DNA of 50,511 nt from Saprospiraceae bacterium (GTDB lineage Bacteria; Bacteroidota; Bacteroidia; Chitinophagales; Saprospiraceae), in the NCBI GenBank assembly GCA_024762995.1, contig JANTGI010000007.1, positions 1 through 50,511 on the forward strand, written 5' to 3'. Below the pieces are notes generated by a model that was not told the DNA's origin, made no database searches, and saw only the letters and a list, made by a program, of their open reading frames with translations. The position numbers were made by a program, and so were the translations under genes. Positions 35,401-42,945 of this stretch are shown piece by piece. Position 1 is the first letter of the stretch. Each line of letters begins with the position of its first letter.

Positions 35401-37559
35401 AAATCTTCATCTCCACCACCCGTTGCGGTCTCATAGGCCATCTCAAAAAATAAGTTTTGCACGGTAGAATCTTGAATGACCGCAATGGCATCAACTTGCA
35501 TCGTATCATTGGCCATATATTTATCTAGGGCAAAACTGTTATCTAAGGTCACCCGAGTTGTCTTTGAAGCGTCCGTCCATCCGGCTACTGTCCGGTGCGA
35601 ATCAAACGAGACGATGGCTGGGCCCTTGCATGGTGTAGGACATAGATTTTGTATTTCGACGCTTCCGCAATGGATATCAGCGTCCCAACAAGTACAATGA
35701 TAGTGTGTCTTATAGGATATCGTAAACTTTTCGGGACCTGAATAAGTAGCGCAATCAAATGTAAGAGGGAAGTTATAATATTTATAATTATAACCACTTT
35801 GGGTATAAGTAATGGTGTTTCCTACTTGACTGAAACCGGCCGGTGCTGAACTTTGCAAATTCACTCCATTTGGAACGGTCAATTCAATCGACCATACAAC
35901 ATTTGAGCCAGTAAACATATCTTCACCATTACATTTGGGCGCTCCAAGCGTGATCCAACCTCCTCTATAAAAATGGGGTTTTAGTCCAAATATAAAATCT
36001 TCGCCATCTGCCACACCGTTTGGACTGGTTGTGGTTGTTTCATTAAGATAGTCTCGAATGATATTAGAATATTCGAAGTTAATACGCTCTGTATATCGCT
36101 CGTTGGCGCATTGGTCCTTAAATAGAGCATCTATATAAAGGTGTTCCCACGTTATGTAATCATGCCTTTTGGTACCGCAATCGGCCAAAGGAGTATATTC
36201 GTAATCAAAACTAACATCAAAATGAGCGCCCGGAGCTAAATCATCAAAATAACCATCACCATCTATATCTTCCAAGCCCCCGGGTCCATCGGGGTCAGTG
36301 ACAAAATAATCATACGGAATACGCATTGAATTTCCGGAACCGCGAGTGGGATATATTGTACTTGGCCAATTAGTGGTGGTCACCGGATGTCCATTAATTT
36401 TTACATTGCTCAGGTGTCTAATGTTTTTCCAGTCAAAAGCCCAAAAAGGATTGGAGTCATAGTCTGACAGAGGAGAGTTGTTGTGACCTAGTCCCAAGTT
36501 AACGTTGATATCTTTGGCCATGGCACCGGGGTGTGTGGCGATATTTTCGATGCGAATGGTAAAATTTTGACCACCGCATAAATCCATATAATTGTCCCCT
36601 GCTATTTTTTTGACAGTTACTTCCGGTACCGAACCTTGAAAGTTAAGGACTCCGGTTTCCGGCTCTGAAACTTGACAGAGTTCTGACAATGAACACCCCC
36701 AAGCACCTTGGTGAATGACATCGACATCACTACAACCCTGTACTTGAAAACTTTCGTCAAATTCGATGGTTTCTCCGTTTTCAAAGAGGGCATCGCCATT
36801 TCCTACTGATCCCAAAAACGGAGCTTGATCTAAGTAAATGTTGTAAAAGTAAGTATTGCCTGCTATGGAATCCGGTGTGAGAGAAGTGCCTTTATAGGAT
36901 AATTGATAATTTCCGATTTCACTACCTATCTGTACCCTGTGTTGGTACCACTTTAACCAACCTTGCCCTCCTTGGACCATAGTGATCTTTCTGGAGATTG
37001 TCTGCCCAACTATGACATCTTTATCCGGAATAGACTGAAGTGCCAAGCTAGGCACAAGTACCTGATAATTTGATACATTTGGATTTAAATTAGAAAAATG
37101 GTGGACCGTGGGCCCTTGCGTCAAATCAACGATTTGAATGTCCTTAAATAGCGCACCACTATTCAACGGGCCGACGGCATTACATCCGACTCTTTTCGCA
37201 AATCGAAAGCGAATTATATCTCCGAGTCCGGCTGTACCACCACTTTGTGGGAAAATAGTAAAAACAGGAGCATTAATGGTACCAGTTGGGGCGGTACTAT
37301 TATATTTCCCGCCCGGGTTTTGGGTAATGGAAAAACTGCCATTTACATAGGTGACGCCCGTCGGAAGTTGAAATTCAACAGTTAGATATTTTAGATTTGT
37401 TGCTTTATACAAAATTTCTACTTCGACAAAAGATGTGTCACATGGATGTACATCTTCCGGAAATATTTTCATGCGCATAATATTATTGTCAAATTGCGCA
37501 AATAGGCTAATTGTGGACAATAAGAATAAAATAGGTAGAACTATTAACCGCCTTTTCAT
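29490..37559 (-). CDS. giant T9SS type B surface protein with cadherin-like and PKD-like repeats
   Basis: About 2689 aa from the ATG at 37559, chosen because it directly precedes the signal peptide KRRLIVLPILFLLSTISLFA; the ATG at 37613 adds 18 residues. About 1500 N-terminal residues are beta-rich with paired cysteines and resemble DUF11-like/CARDB-like cell-surface modules. Four cadherin-like/VCBS-type repeats of about 96 residues follow (DDNFTTPEDTPL to VYITVTPVNDPP). Then come about seven PKD/Ig-like units of about 85 residues (YxWT, then SGxYxxxVTD), one SprB-like unit, and a type B sorting domain (VFIPNVFSPNGDGQNDYF, YDRWGS, WDGTYRGKK). It is probably a long adhesin or gliding-related filament on the cell surface. 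No PorP/SprF gene is nearby. Confidence 0.9.
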   Translation of the reverse strand: MKRRLIVLPILFLLSTISLFAQFDNNIMRMKIFPEDVHPCDTSFVEVEILYKATNLKYLTVEFQLPTGVTYVNGSFSITQNPGGKYNSTAPTGTINAPVFTIFPQSGGTAGLGDIIRFRFAKRVGCNAVGPLNSGALFKDIQIVDLTQGPTVHHFSNLNPNVSNYQVLVPSLALQSIPDKDVIVGQTISRKITMVQGGQGWLKWYQHRVQIGSEIGNYQLSYKGTSLTPDSIAGNTYFYNIYLDQAPFLGSVGNGDALFENGETIEFDESFQVQGCSDVDVIHQGAWGCSLSELCQVSEPETGVLNFQGSVPEVTVKKIAGDNYMDLCGGQNFTIRIENIATHPGAMAKDINVNLGLGHNNSPLSDYDSNPFWAFDWKNIRHLSNVKINGHPVTTTNWPSTIYPTRGSGNSMRIPYDYFVTDPDGPGGLEDIDGDGYFDDLAPGAHFDVSFDYEYTPLADCGTKRHDYITWEHLYIDALFKDQCANERYTERINFEYSNIIRDYLNETTTTSPNGVADGEDFIFGLKPHFYRGGWITLGAPKCNGEDMFTGSNVVWSIELTVPNGVNLQSSAPAGFSQVGNTITYTQSGYNYKYYNFPLTFDCATYSGPEKFTISYKTHYHCTCWDADIHCGSVEIQNLCPTPCKGPAIVSFDSHRTVAGWTDASKTTRVTLDNSFALDKYMANDTMQVDAIAVIQDSTVQNLFFEMAYETATGGGDEDLFDFVDGTITINDISAGVFSGPMMSAPTKTIVGPNSYKLTFDISNYKNLVSGSYQYGEGNQNDTVALKLNLILTDKFNDIKYFKLNNFSATFFAKNGTIETGCGSLYEQVDYLKVRRQTSNSVNGVKAWYCDPSEQQLFFNNYSDIGDLFPNEFRNPVTWDSTVIVMPKGVRFTGSIRYFNYTTSYNPAYSETNGGVTYQVRGDSLIVYPGPNFKNLDQTGTRYPRFRPEFIGTCEADAETPYTYTVFYQKYAYVNPTPISKTGHPKFTYYRPQFELHSPHPNVTVVNNETYIDVEICNTSPVDIDYNWLKINNHPDFQVTKAFMLDAAGNEVASTNFTTLADETWVEAGQVKSGPTECKMVRIYGNILSCSNQTITVSNGWDCQAYPTDYAGLDTICYQKSIDITLSIQTAQVQLDITQQPDSIQYCDPFKMVMEVNSAQVANLLNPYLLVEIPGSISSMSVDSIIVEYPKNSGNRESVPATVVGNQLRIDLSNHSGIGTDGMLGSYLESQDDRRIATVEMYIALDCGFLNLHTIGVQAFGESPCHAPAAGNGMSVSGNDLVVIGANTAYYAYSEFTLPDTIKNCGTTLTVDVKSTIIAGTTGIIDSADITIPVGLKFVDGSLNCNGPNCATFGYKYINSGQDHIVLVFPQGVGNKDSINYQFDVVTSNSYCSDNSYFDIESYIYSTGGFCGSAACAPIKIPTGHQIDSLTIAKPDLVITSNTVATYMTTSLGDTKYGLHLNLQNIGIDATSGYNYTVYCADGSGNPGTSIYLGSFSDILLTGDTLDFTQYFYASTSCNPANGLIVEIAPSNSNCLCSLTSFVVPLTQGMDAVDDNFTTPEDTPLNANVSTNDTPAGAIVDTMPISNVTHGVLVLNNDGTFTYTPNPDYNGSDSFIYQVCDTGDPQQCDTATVYITVTPVNDPPIAIDDNFTTPEDTPLSGSVALNDTDPDGGSLNYDTTPVTDVSNGTLTLNTDGSFTYVPASNYVGTDSFVYKVCDAGTPALCDTATVYITVTPVNDPPIAIDDNYTTPEDTPLSDNVTTNDTEVEDSLVVSTTPVIDVSHGSLTLNADGTFTYVPNLNYNGPDSFVYQVCDHGTPALCDTATVYITVTPVNDPPIAIDDNYSTPTNQPIVSENVTANDNDLDGDGLVVNTSPINGPTYGTLTLNTDGTFVYTPNTNFNGYDQFDYIVCDTGTPTLCDTATVYIKVGNLEVVFAPTDTLDCQTSTVTIDGSSSSDGVNFTYNWTTTSGNILSGQGTKVIVVDMPGDYRLTILDTVSNVSTYSIATVLMDTVKPTAMIVEPHDKLSCINNTVFLSGNGSDVGSNYAYQWSTSNGSLSGNTQALITDATQAGMYQLEVTDLTNGCTASATTVVDIDTLSPSISILAPTQEINCKTSCIQLEAAGTNPSNTNYTWSTVSGSIQSGQSTLQPTICAGGQYTITAENPANGCKASTSINIVENTTPPAVTTLSNQPISCSIQQVFIEADVTSGSGNYSYDWSPISAIVSGDTTSNPLVGQSGTYTVVVTDNGSGCTTTSSVTVNSSVDVPQLNLSAIDTLTCKDTLITVSALTDNSYSIEWHSDNGVINSDPTNVNILVSQPGLYTAVVTNPSTGCTATKTIEAFSDYTAPLADADDIQKQDCATTLVQIGNLDNANMNNVIFEWTTQDGHFVSANNLPNPIVDKIGTYRLKVIDMHTGCASEDDVSVSEVAPLTGANIVKSLPGCDGRTGALIVTDVIGSKAPFTYSFDGGQHFGNIPIGIGLNPGDYEVVIQDEMGCEYSETVNLPIPTEGDILVEPDTQIKLGDSTTIEVFTSTPLDAIDTIIWNPIQDLYCLDNCLKQTVKPMVTTVYNITLVDTLGCVAHTKTTVHVADPDVFIPNVFSPNGDGQNDYFTVLGNTERIEEVVTMQIYDRWGSHIFSKEHFSLNNYSEGWDGTYRGKKVEKGVFVYIIKLKYIDGRIIEFHGDINIVN
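31770..32911 (-). repeat. four in-frame tandem cadherin-like repeats
   Basis: Units of about 288 bases inside the giant gene, near-identical at their junctions (protein VYITVTPVNDPPIAIDDN at three boundaries; plus-strand GGCGGATCATTTAC at 32049 and 32338). Units 2 and 3 are the most alike; the outermost, 5'-most and 3'-most, are more diverged. Confidence 0.85.
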
Positions 37560-37814
37560 GAGCTTGTTGCTTTGGTAAAAGGGGCCGTGTATGGACGTCA
37601 AATTTTGTGCCATTTTGTGTTTTTATTGTTATAATTATCCGGACATATTAAGCGAAACGTATATTGATAGTTTATTGGCTCCTGTATCACGCTGAAAATA
37701 TAAGATTTTACTTCTGCTTAATACTCTTGTTCTTCTATTTTACATCGGTCAAACAGGTCAAAATGTAACCCTAATATGTTCGTCTCTTGCTTATTTGTTA
37801 TAAATAAGATTGTA

Positions 37815-40127
37815 CTATCTATTTATCTCTATACTTCCGGTCATTCGACCTCCTTCTCCCGTCTCAAAAATATAAAAGTAGGTGCCATTGGGTAAGTCTG
37901 TTTTTTCATCATCCCAATAGCCTGTCCAAGAATTGTCATAAGGTGATTGTTCCCAAACCTTGTTTCCCCATCTATTGAAAATAATCAACCTGTTATTGGG
38001 ATACTTTGATATGCCTTGTATGACAAATTGGTCATTGATACCATCTCCGTTTGGAGAAAACCCATTCCTTATTTTTATATTATTACATTTTAGATAAATG
38101 GATGCGGATGCCGTATCACAACCAAACTCTGTGCAAGCTTCATACACCAAACTCACGGTCTCTTCACAAATATTTGGTTCAGGGATATAATTAATAAATC
38201 CGAAACTATCCGCTTGGGCCACTCCTAATGTCGGGTATTCCAAAATGGTAAGACTTTGTAAAGGCGCATTTAAGGTGTCATTTGATATGACTTTTAATTG
38301 GGTAGGAACACCTTGTTCCGTGGTATCTACATCATTTAGAGTAATGGGCAATATGTGTGATAAGGCTTTAATAGTAATATTTATCATCGTCGTATCACAG
38401 ACACCTAAATCATCGCATACAACCATACAGAAACTGTCTTGCCCTATGTGATTGGTAAATGGTGTGTAGTTAAAACAATTTTTATTGATGGCCGAAATGC
38501 TGCCTTGGGCGGGTGTAGAGCATAATTGACTAGTGACCACGTTGCCATTTAATTCTAACGTGTCCAAACATATTGTAATGGGTTGATTTTCATTTGTTTG
38601 TAAGTAGATAGTGTCCTTGGTGATAGACTGAACTATCGTAACGTATTGAACTCCCATGTCGATGAAATTAACCGTATTTCCGGCAACAATCATTAATGAA
38701 TCACTCTGCCCTAAGCTATCTACATCACTGTCTATACTGTCATCACTTCCATAATCCTTTTCAGAAATAACAAAGCCGGCAGGAAGCATATTTAAATCAA
38801 AAGATATGTGGTAAGAGCCGGGAACAATATTGGAAAAACTATATTTTCCATTTGTATCTGTTAGGGTAGTTTGCGTTGTATCTCCTGTATTGGATATTAA
38901 GAAAGTACCGATACCTGCAATGCCTGACTCATCAAAAGAAAACAAATTGTCCATATTTTCATCATGCCAAACCCGACCATTAGAAGATCCATATATTGGT
39001 GGGTTGAATAATCCAAGATCGATATTTGTCACATCTGTAAATATGTTTATAATATCTGTTCTTCCATTGGCATTCGCATCTGAGTCTATTTGGTCATCAG
39101 AACCCACATCTTTAGCAACGATTTGATAGGAATTGCTATATGATGAAGTGTCGAATTGAATGGTATAATTTCCGGAAGTAATATTCTGAAATTGATACTG
39201 ACCGTTGGCATCTGTTGTGTCGGTTTGGATGGTATTATCCATTGTATCTAATAAGTGAACAAATACATTGTTAATACCAATTTCACCGGATTCAAAAAGG
39301 CCATTATTATTTATATCATACCAAACTTGACCGGAGGCTAAAAAAGTTTGTGGTACATCTCTAAGGCCTATGTCTATATGGTCTATGTTCCCACTCACTT
39401 GAATGGTGTCTGTTTTGCCGTTTGCGAAAGCATCAGAATCAATAGTATCATTTGTGCCTGTGTTTGGAATTACGGGAACTAAATTAGGAGGAAAGGAAGC
39501 GGTGTCGAAAATAACCACATACTTACCATATTCCACAGGGGTAAAAACGTAATTTCCATTTGTATCTGTGGTGTCTGTGTAAATAGTAAGCCCAAAACTA
39601 TCAACAAGAGAAACAAGGATGTTTGCTAGATTTGTATCTCCGGTATTTTTGATATGATTATCATCCATGTCCTGCCATGCATTGCCGGAAATCGTTGCTG
39701 TCGGAGTGACTTCAAGCCCCAAGTCTATATCCGGGATATCACTTCCGGCTCCGGAAATAATTATTTCTGATGTTAGGCCTGTCGGGTCTGCATCAGAGTC
39801 CACGTCAAAGAAAAAGCCGGAGTTTTGAACAGCAGGCTTTCGCCATCCCATAGGCGCAGTATGCAACATAAATTGTACAAAATAACTGGAAGCACTAAGT
39901 CCGTTAAAAACATACTTTCCATCGATATCGGTGGTATCGGTTTGCACAATATTCATTCCGGCATCCATTAAGACGACCGTTACTCCTTGTACAAAAGGTT
40001 CGCCGGCATCCTTGATGTTGCTGGCATCAATATCCTGCCAAACTTGACCGGAAATCGTTGCACAATAGGCCGACGAGCTCATTAAAATACTTAAAATAAT
40101 GAATTGAATCCCTAGTATTAGTTTCAT
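37815..40127 (-). CDS. T9SS type B protein with four SdrD_B-like repeats
   Basis: A 770-aa protein with a signal peptide (ending SSAYCA). Four tandem SdrD_B-like domains of about 118 residues follow (residues about 23-495), each with (G/R)xxWxDxxxxxxxxxGE, a TDTTDxxGxYxF turn and a DSDxxxxGxTD calcium-type loop. Next come two cadherin-like units of about 90 residues and a type B sorting domain (IRNGFSPNGDGINDQFVI, FNRWGNKVW, WTGYWDD, LPNGTYFYIFE). The many Asp-rich loops suggest calcium-stiffened rods. It lies upstream of the giant gene on the same strand, 201 bases away, possibly co-regulated; the gap shows no strong terminator. Probable surface-exposed adhesin or spacer. Confidence 0.9.
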   Translation of the reverse strand: MKLILGIQFIILSILMSSSAYCATISGQVWQDIDASNIKDAGEPFVQGVTVVLMDAGMNIVQTDTTDIDGKYVFNGLSASSYFVQFMLHTAPMGWRKPAVQNSGFFFDVDSDADPTGLTSEIIISGAGSDIPDIDLGLEVTPTATISGNAWQDMDDNHIKNTGDTNLANILVSLVDSFGLTIYTDTTDTNGNYVFTPVEYGKYVVIFDTASFPPNLVPVIPNTGTNDTIDSDAFANGKTDTIQVSGNIDHIDIGLRDVPQTFLASGQVWYDINNNGLFESGEIGINNVFVHLLDTMDNTIQTDTTDANGQYQFQNITSGNYTIQFDTSSYSNSYQIVAKDVGSDDQIDSDANANGRTDIINIFTDVTNIDLGLFNPPIYGSSNGRVWHDENMDNLFSFDESGIAGIGTFLISNTGDTTQTTLTDTNGKYSFSNIVPGSYHISFDLNMLPAGFVISEKDYGSDDSIDSDVDSLGQSDSLMIVAGNTVNFIDMGVQYVTIVQSITKDTIYLQTNENQPITICLDTLELNGNVVTSQLCSTPAQGSISAINKNCFNYTPFTNHIGQDSFCMVVCDDLGVCDTTMINITIKALSHILPITLNDVDTTEQGVPTQLKVISNDTLNAPLQSLTILEYPTLGVAQADSFGFINYIPEPNICEETVSLVYEACTEFGCDTASASIYLKCNNIKIRNGFSPNGDGINDQFVIQGISKYPNNRLIIFNRWGNKVWEQSPYDNSWTGYWDDEKTDLPNGTYFYIFETGEGGRMTGSIEINR

Positions 40128-40369
40128 TTTTTATGGTAATTCTTGTTTATTGAGGGCTTTTTGCTATTATATGTGCAATAATTATGCCTTTTTACTCAAG
40201 TCAAAACAATAATAATACATCCCCCTAACGGAAAGCTATTTCCCGTAAGGTTGGCTCAGGAGTTATATACAAAGTAAAAAAAAATGGAAATTGTGTGGTA
40301 TTACACAACAATCAGAATGGTAAGAAAGCCCATGATGGCAAGCACTTTTTAAGCGATTATCGACGGGAC

Positions 40370-41599
40370 TTATTCATATCTTAAAGCTTCGATAGGGTCT
40401 AGGTTAGCGGCTTTTTTGGCGGGATAGTAGCCGGATACTACGCCCACAATTAGGCAGAGCGCCACTCCCAATCCCAGCCAACCCCAAGGCATTAAAAAGG
40501 TACCCCCCATTTTGTAAGGTATTATATTTCCTACAAGGACACCCAATAGGATGCCTACAATACCACCAAGTTGGCCAATGATTAAGGCTTCCGCCAGAAA
40601 AATTTTTCGAATGTCGGACTTTAGGGCACCAAGCGCTTTATTGATGCCAATTTCTTTGGTTCGTTCGGTCACGGAGACCAACATAATGTTCATTAAGCCG
40701 ATAGCGGCACCAAGTAAAGTGATGAGACCGATAGAAATAGTGGCGATGCGTAGCGTAGATGTATTTTCTTCCAGCATGGCAATCATGGCGTCTGCTTTAC
40801 GAATCTCAAAATCGTCATCTTCTCCGATTCTGAGCCGTCTGACCTTTCGGAAAAGTCCTTGGGCTTCCGCAATGATGTGATCCATCTCTTGGACTTCATT
40901 GCCGCGGACGATTATATCATATCCGTTTCTGGGTTTGCCATAAACCATTTTTGCGACAGAAAGTGGTACCATCACTATGCGGTCACTTCCTCCGCCCATT
41001 CCTGAGCCTTTAGATTCTAATATACCGATGACTTTATATTTTAGGTCACCGACGGTAATGGATTTTCCAATGGCTTGGGATTCTTTTCCGTCAAATAAGT
41101 CATTCACAATGTCCTTGCCTAGGATGGCTTTGTGGCTACCATTTTCTATCTCCGTATTCGAAAAAATGCGGCCGGATGACAGGTCTTTTCCATTTACATA
41201 AAGATAGTTTTCATCAATTCCCATGACGTGAACATTAGGATTGGTTGATTTTTTTTTGTTTCTAGCCGTTGCCGAAAATGTGCCGTTCATAGACAAGGAT
41301 ACCCGTGCATTGGCATTGAATCTTTTTTTGAAAGAAGCGGCTTGTTGGTAGGAGATGACATCGCCGATTCTTCGTCCGTGTGGCCCATTTCCTTTTTCTA
41401 TCTTTTGGGATATTTGAAACGAATTGGCGCCCAGCCCCGAAAAACTATCACTCAGTGCATAGGTAATCCCATCCAGAGCCGTCAAAATACCAACCAATGC
41501 CATAATCCCAATGGCGATAATAGAAATGGTGAGCATTGTTCGTAATAAGTTATTACGGACATTCCCATAAGCCATCTTGATAATATCAATTAAATCCAT
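40370..41599 (-). CDS. MacB/FtsX-type ABC transporter permease
   Basis: A 409-aa protein. A first membrane segment (about 20-42) is followed by a periplasmic MacB-like core domain of about 220 residues, then three membrane segments in the C-terminal FtsX domain (MNIMLVSVTERTKEIGINKALGA, the family signature, sits at the second). The C-terminus, GYYPAKKAANLDPIEALRYE, is typical of this permease class. Such proteins work with a separate ATPase to move lipoproteins, peptides or drugs, or to transmit force across the envelope. No ATPase or membrane-fusion partner is adjacent in the window, which is unusual for this class. Start chosen at the conserved basic N-terminus. Confidence 0.9.
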   Translation of the reverse strand: MDLIDIIKMAYGNVRNNLLRTMLTISIIAIGIMALVGILTALDGITYALSDSFSGLGANSFQISQKIEKGNGPHGRRIGDVISYQQAASFKKRFNANARVSLSMNGTFSATARNKKKSTNPNVHVMGIDENYLYVNGKDLSSGRIFSNTEIENGSHKAILGKDIVNDLFDGKESQAIGKSITVGDLKYKVIGILESKGSGMGGGSDRIVMVPLSVAKMVYGKPRNGYDIIVRGNEVQEMDHIIAEAQGLFRKVRRLRIGEDDDFEIRKADAMIAMLEENTSTLRIATISIGLITLLGAAIGLMNIMLVSVTERTKEIGINKALGALKSDIRKIFLAEALIIGQLGGIVGILLGVLVGNIIPYKMGGTFLMPWGWLGLGVALCLIVGVVSGYYPAKKAANLDPIEALRYE

Positions 41600-41965
41600 A
41601 ATGCGTGTGTTGGCGTGATTTGACGAATCGGTTCCTTTTAAGATTTTTCGGTGGGCATTTTAACCGCTTAGCCTAGGCCCAAACAAATCACCTAATTTGG
41701 GATGTTTATTTGTAATTATTTTAGGCGCCCGCCGATTTCTGCCACTAAATGCCCTTTTTTTATCTAAAAAAAAGGGACTCCTAAGTAGTTCCTTTTAAAT
41801 TTAACATAAAAGTCGGCAAAAAAAGCGATAAAATAGAATTTGTTAGATAAATTTGCCTTCTTCATAGACGAAAATTAATTTGTCTATCTAACTAATGATA
41901 TTTGAAGTGAAGGACGGCTTACGCGAAAGGCCCATTCTTTTCAATAATTAAACACAAAATCAGCA
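41600..41965. other. gene-free divergent interval
   Basis: 366 bases between the permease (-) and the biotin carrier gene (+). It contains a 44-base segment at 41717-41760 related to 18659-18701 in copy A. This runs into a hairpin of CCC plus seven T (41752-41761) pairing with an A-run and GGG (to 41776). TAAATTTG at 41848-41855 fits the -7 consensus on the plus strand, but a -33 TTG is lacking. Confidence 0.6.
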
Positions 41966-42448
41966 ATGAGTCAACCTTTTGTCATAAAAATCAATGAAAA
42001 TCGCTCTTTTGATATCACTCCGGAGACGCTTGCGCAAATGGATATTGTGCGGCTCGATGAAAATCATTGGCAATTGCTGGAGCAAGGCATTTCGTATCAT
42101 ATTAGATTGGTTGCTTTTGATTATGCCAATCGGAAAATGCAATTGGCCGTTAACGGTGAAGTATTTGATGTAGCCATAGATGATCGCTATGCGCAGTTGA
42201 TTGAGCGGATGGGATTGAGTAAGGAAGTGGTGATTGATGTAAAAGATATCAAAGCACCGATGCCGGGATTGGTGTTAAAAATTAATTTTAAGGCAGGCGA
42301 CCACTTCCAAAAAGGTGATCCCTTACTCATTTTGGAGGCCATGAAGATGGAAAACGTCATTAAGGCTCCTGTTGATGGTACGATAGTCAAAGTGAATGTA
42401 AAAGAAGGGGAGTCCGTAGAGAAAGGGCAGGTTTTGATGGAGCTTTAA
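41966..42448 (+). CDS. orphan biotin/lipoyl carrier protein (acyl-CoA carboxylase biotinyl subunit)
   Basis: 160 aa. The C-terminal 70 residues are a biotinyl domain (APMPGLVLKINFKAGD, then LILEAMKMENVIKAP with biotin on Lys127). The N-terminal 90 residues are a small beta-rich domain unlike that of AccB (ENRSFDITPETLAQMDIVRL). EAMKMEN and this architecture fit the free biotin carrier of propionyl/methylmalonyl- or other acyl-CoA carboxylases. Neither a carboxylase nor a carboxyltransferase gene is next to it; the partners must be elsewhere, or it could be served by the AccC at 20-21.5 kb, which is speculative. A terminator follows about 90 bases after the stop. Confidence 0.85.
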   Translation: MSQPFVIKINENRSFDITPETLAQMDIVRLDENHWQLLEQGISYHIRLVAFDYANRKMQLAVNGEVFDVAIDDRYAQLIERMGLSKEVVIDVKDIKAPMPGLVLKINFKAGDHFQKGDPLLILEAMKMENVIKAPVDGTIVKVNVKEGESVEKGQVLMEL

Positions 42449-42535
42449 ATGGCCCCGCTGAATGGTCTAATGGTCGGAATTTTCTCCTTCATGTGGGCAT
42501 TTCTGAAGGATTTATCAGGGGGATGACCAAGAAAA

Positions 42536-42570
42536 AAAGCCTTGACAATCAAATGATTATCAAGGCTTTC
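42536..42570. terminator. intrinsic terminator between biotin carrier and tRNA genes
   Basis: Stem AAAGCCTTGA (42536-42545) with TCAAGGCTTT (42560-42569), continued inward by ATC/GAT around an AAAT loop with one mismatched pair. The A-run on the left and TTTC on the right allow use from either side: for the biotin carrier gene (+) and the tRNA (-). Confidence 0.75.
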
Positions 42571-42574
42571 GTAG

Positions 42575-42647
<73 letters not shown>

Positions 42648-42676
42648 ATATAAACCCCTTGCTTTCTAAGGGACTG

Positions 42677-42707
42677 CAAAGATAAGAGCTTTTTTGTTTA
42701 TATTCAA
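42677..42707 (-). promoter_or_regulatory. promoter of tRNA-fMet
   Basis: On the minus strand TTG (42707-42705), 20 bases, then TATCTTTG (42684-42677). This is an exact fit to the Bacteroidota consensus TTG-N17-23-TAnnTTTG, ending 29 bases before the tRNA. It is the clearest promoter in the window. Confidence 0.8.
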
Positions 42708-42772
42708 GTAAAAAGGTATTTTTTTGCTTACTATTTTGGGCGGGAAGGTTTTTTGCTTTAAAAAATGTCACT

Positions 42773-42861
42773 GTTTAGACTCTCGCTAGTTTTTGCCCCT
42801 GCCTACCGGTAAGGTAGGCGCAATTTTCGATGCGTAGATACAAGGCATGCCTTGTATCTAC
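42773..42861. repeat. mosaic palindromic repeat, copy C
   Basis: A short CTGTTTAG start (about 42772-42779), a hairpin GCCTACC/GGTAGGC (42801-42819), GGCGCAATTTTCGATGCGTAG-like sequence (42817-42837), and a perfect 28-bp palindrome (42834-42861, core TAGATACAAGGCATGCCT). The CCTGCCTACCGGTAAG part matches copy A read on the minus strand. It lies 85 bases from the 3' end of the 2133-aa T9SS gene. Confidence 0.75.
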
Positions 42862-42945
42862 TTAGTTATCCGGCAATCCCGATGTGTTTTTTGGGGACGC
42901 AAACAAACCTTTTTCCGCAAGGAGAAATCAACGGATATATTCCTT

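Noticed and set aside
29490-40127. Possibility that the two tandem T9SS genes are one gene split by a frameshift
   Set aside because: Each has its own signal peptide and its own complete type B sorting domain.
42708-42741. Stretch resembling the region before the SprB-repeat gene (12546-12575), considered as a plus-strand promoter
   Set aside because: The similarity is in T/A-rich simple sequence, and no plus-strand gene follows.
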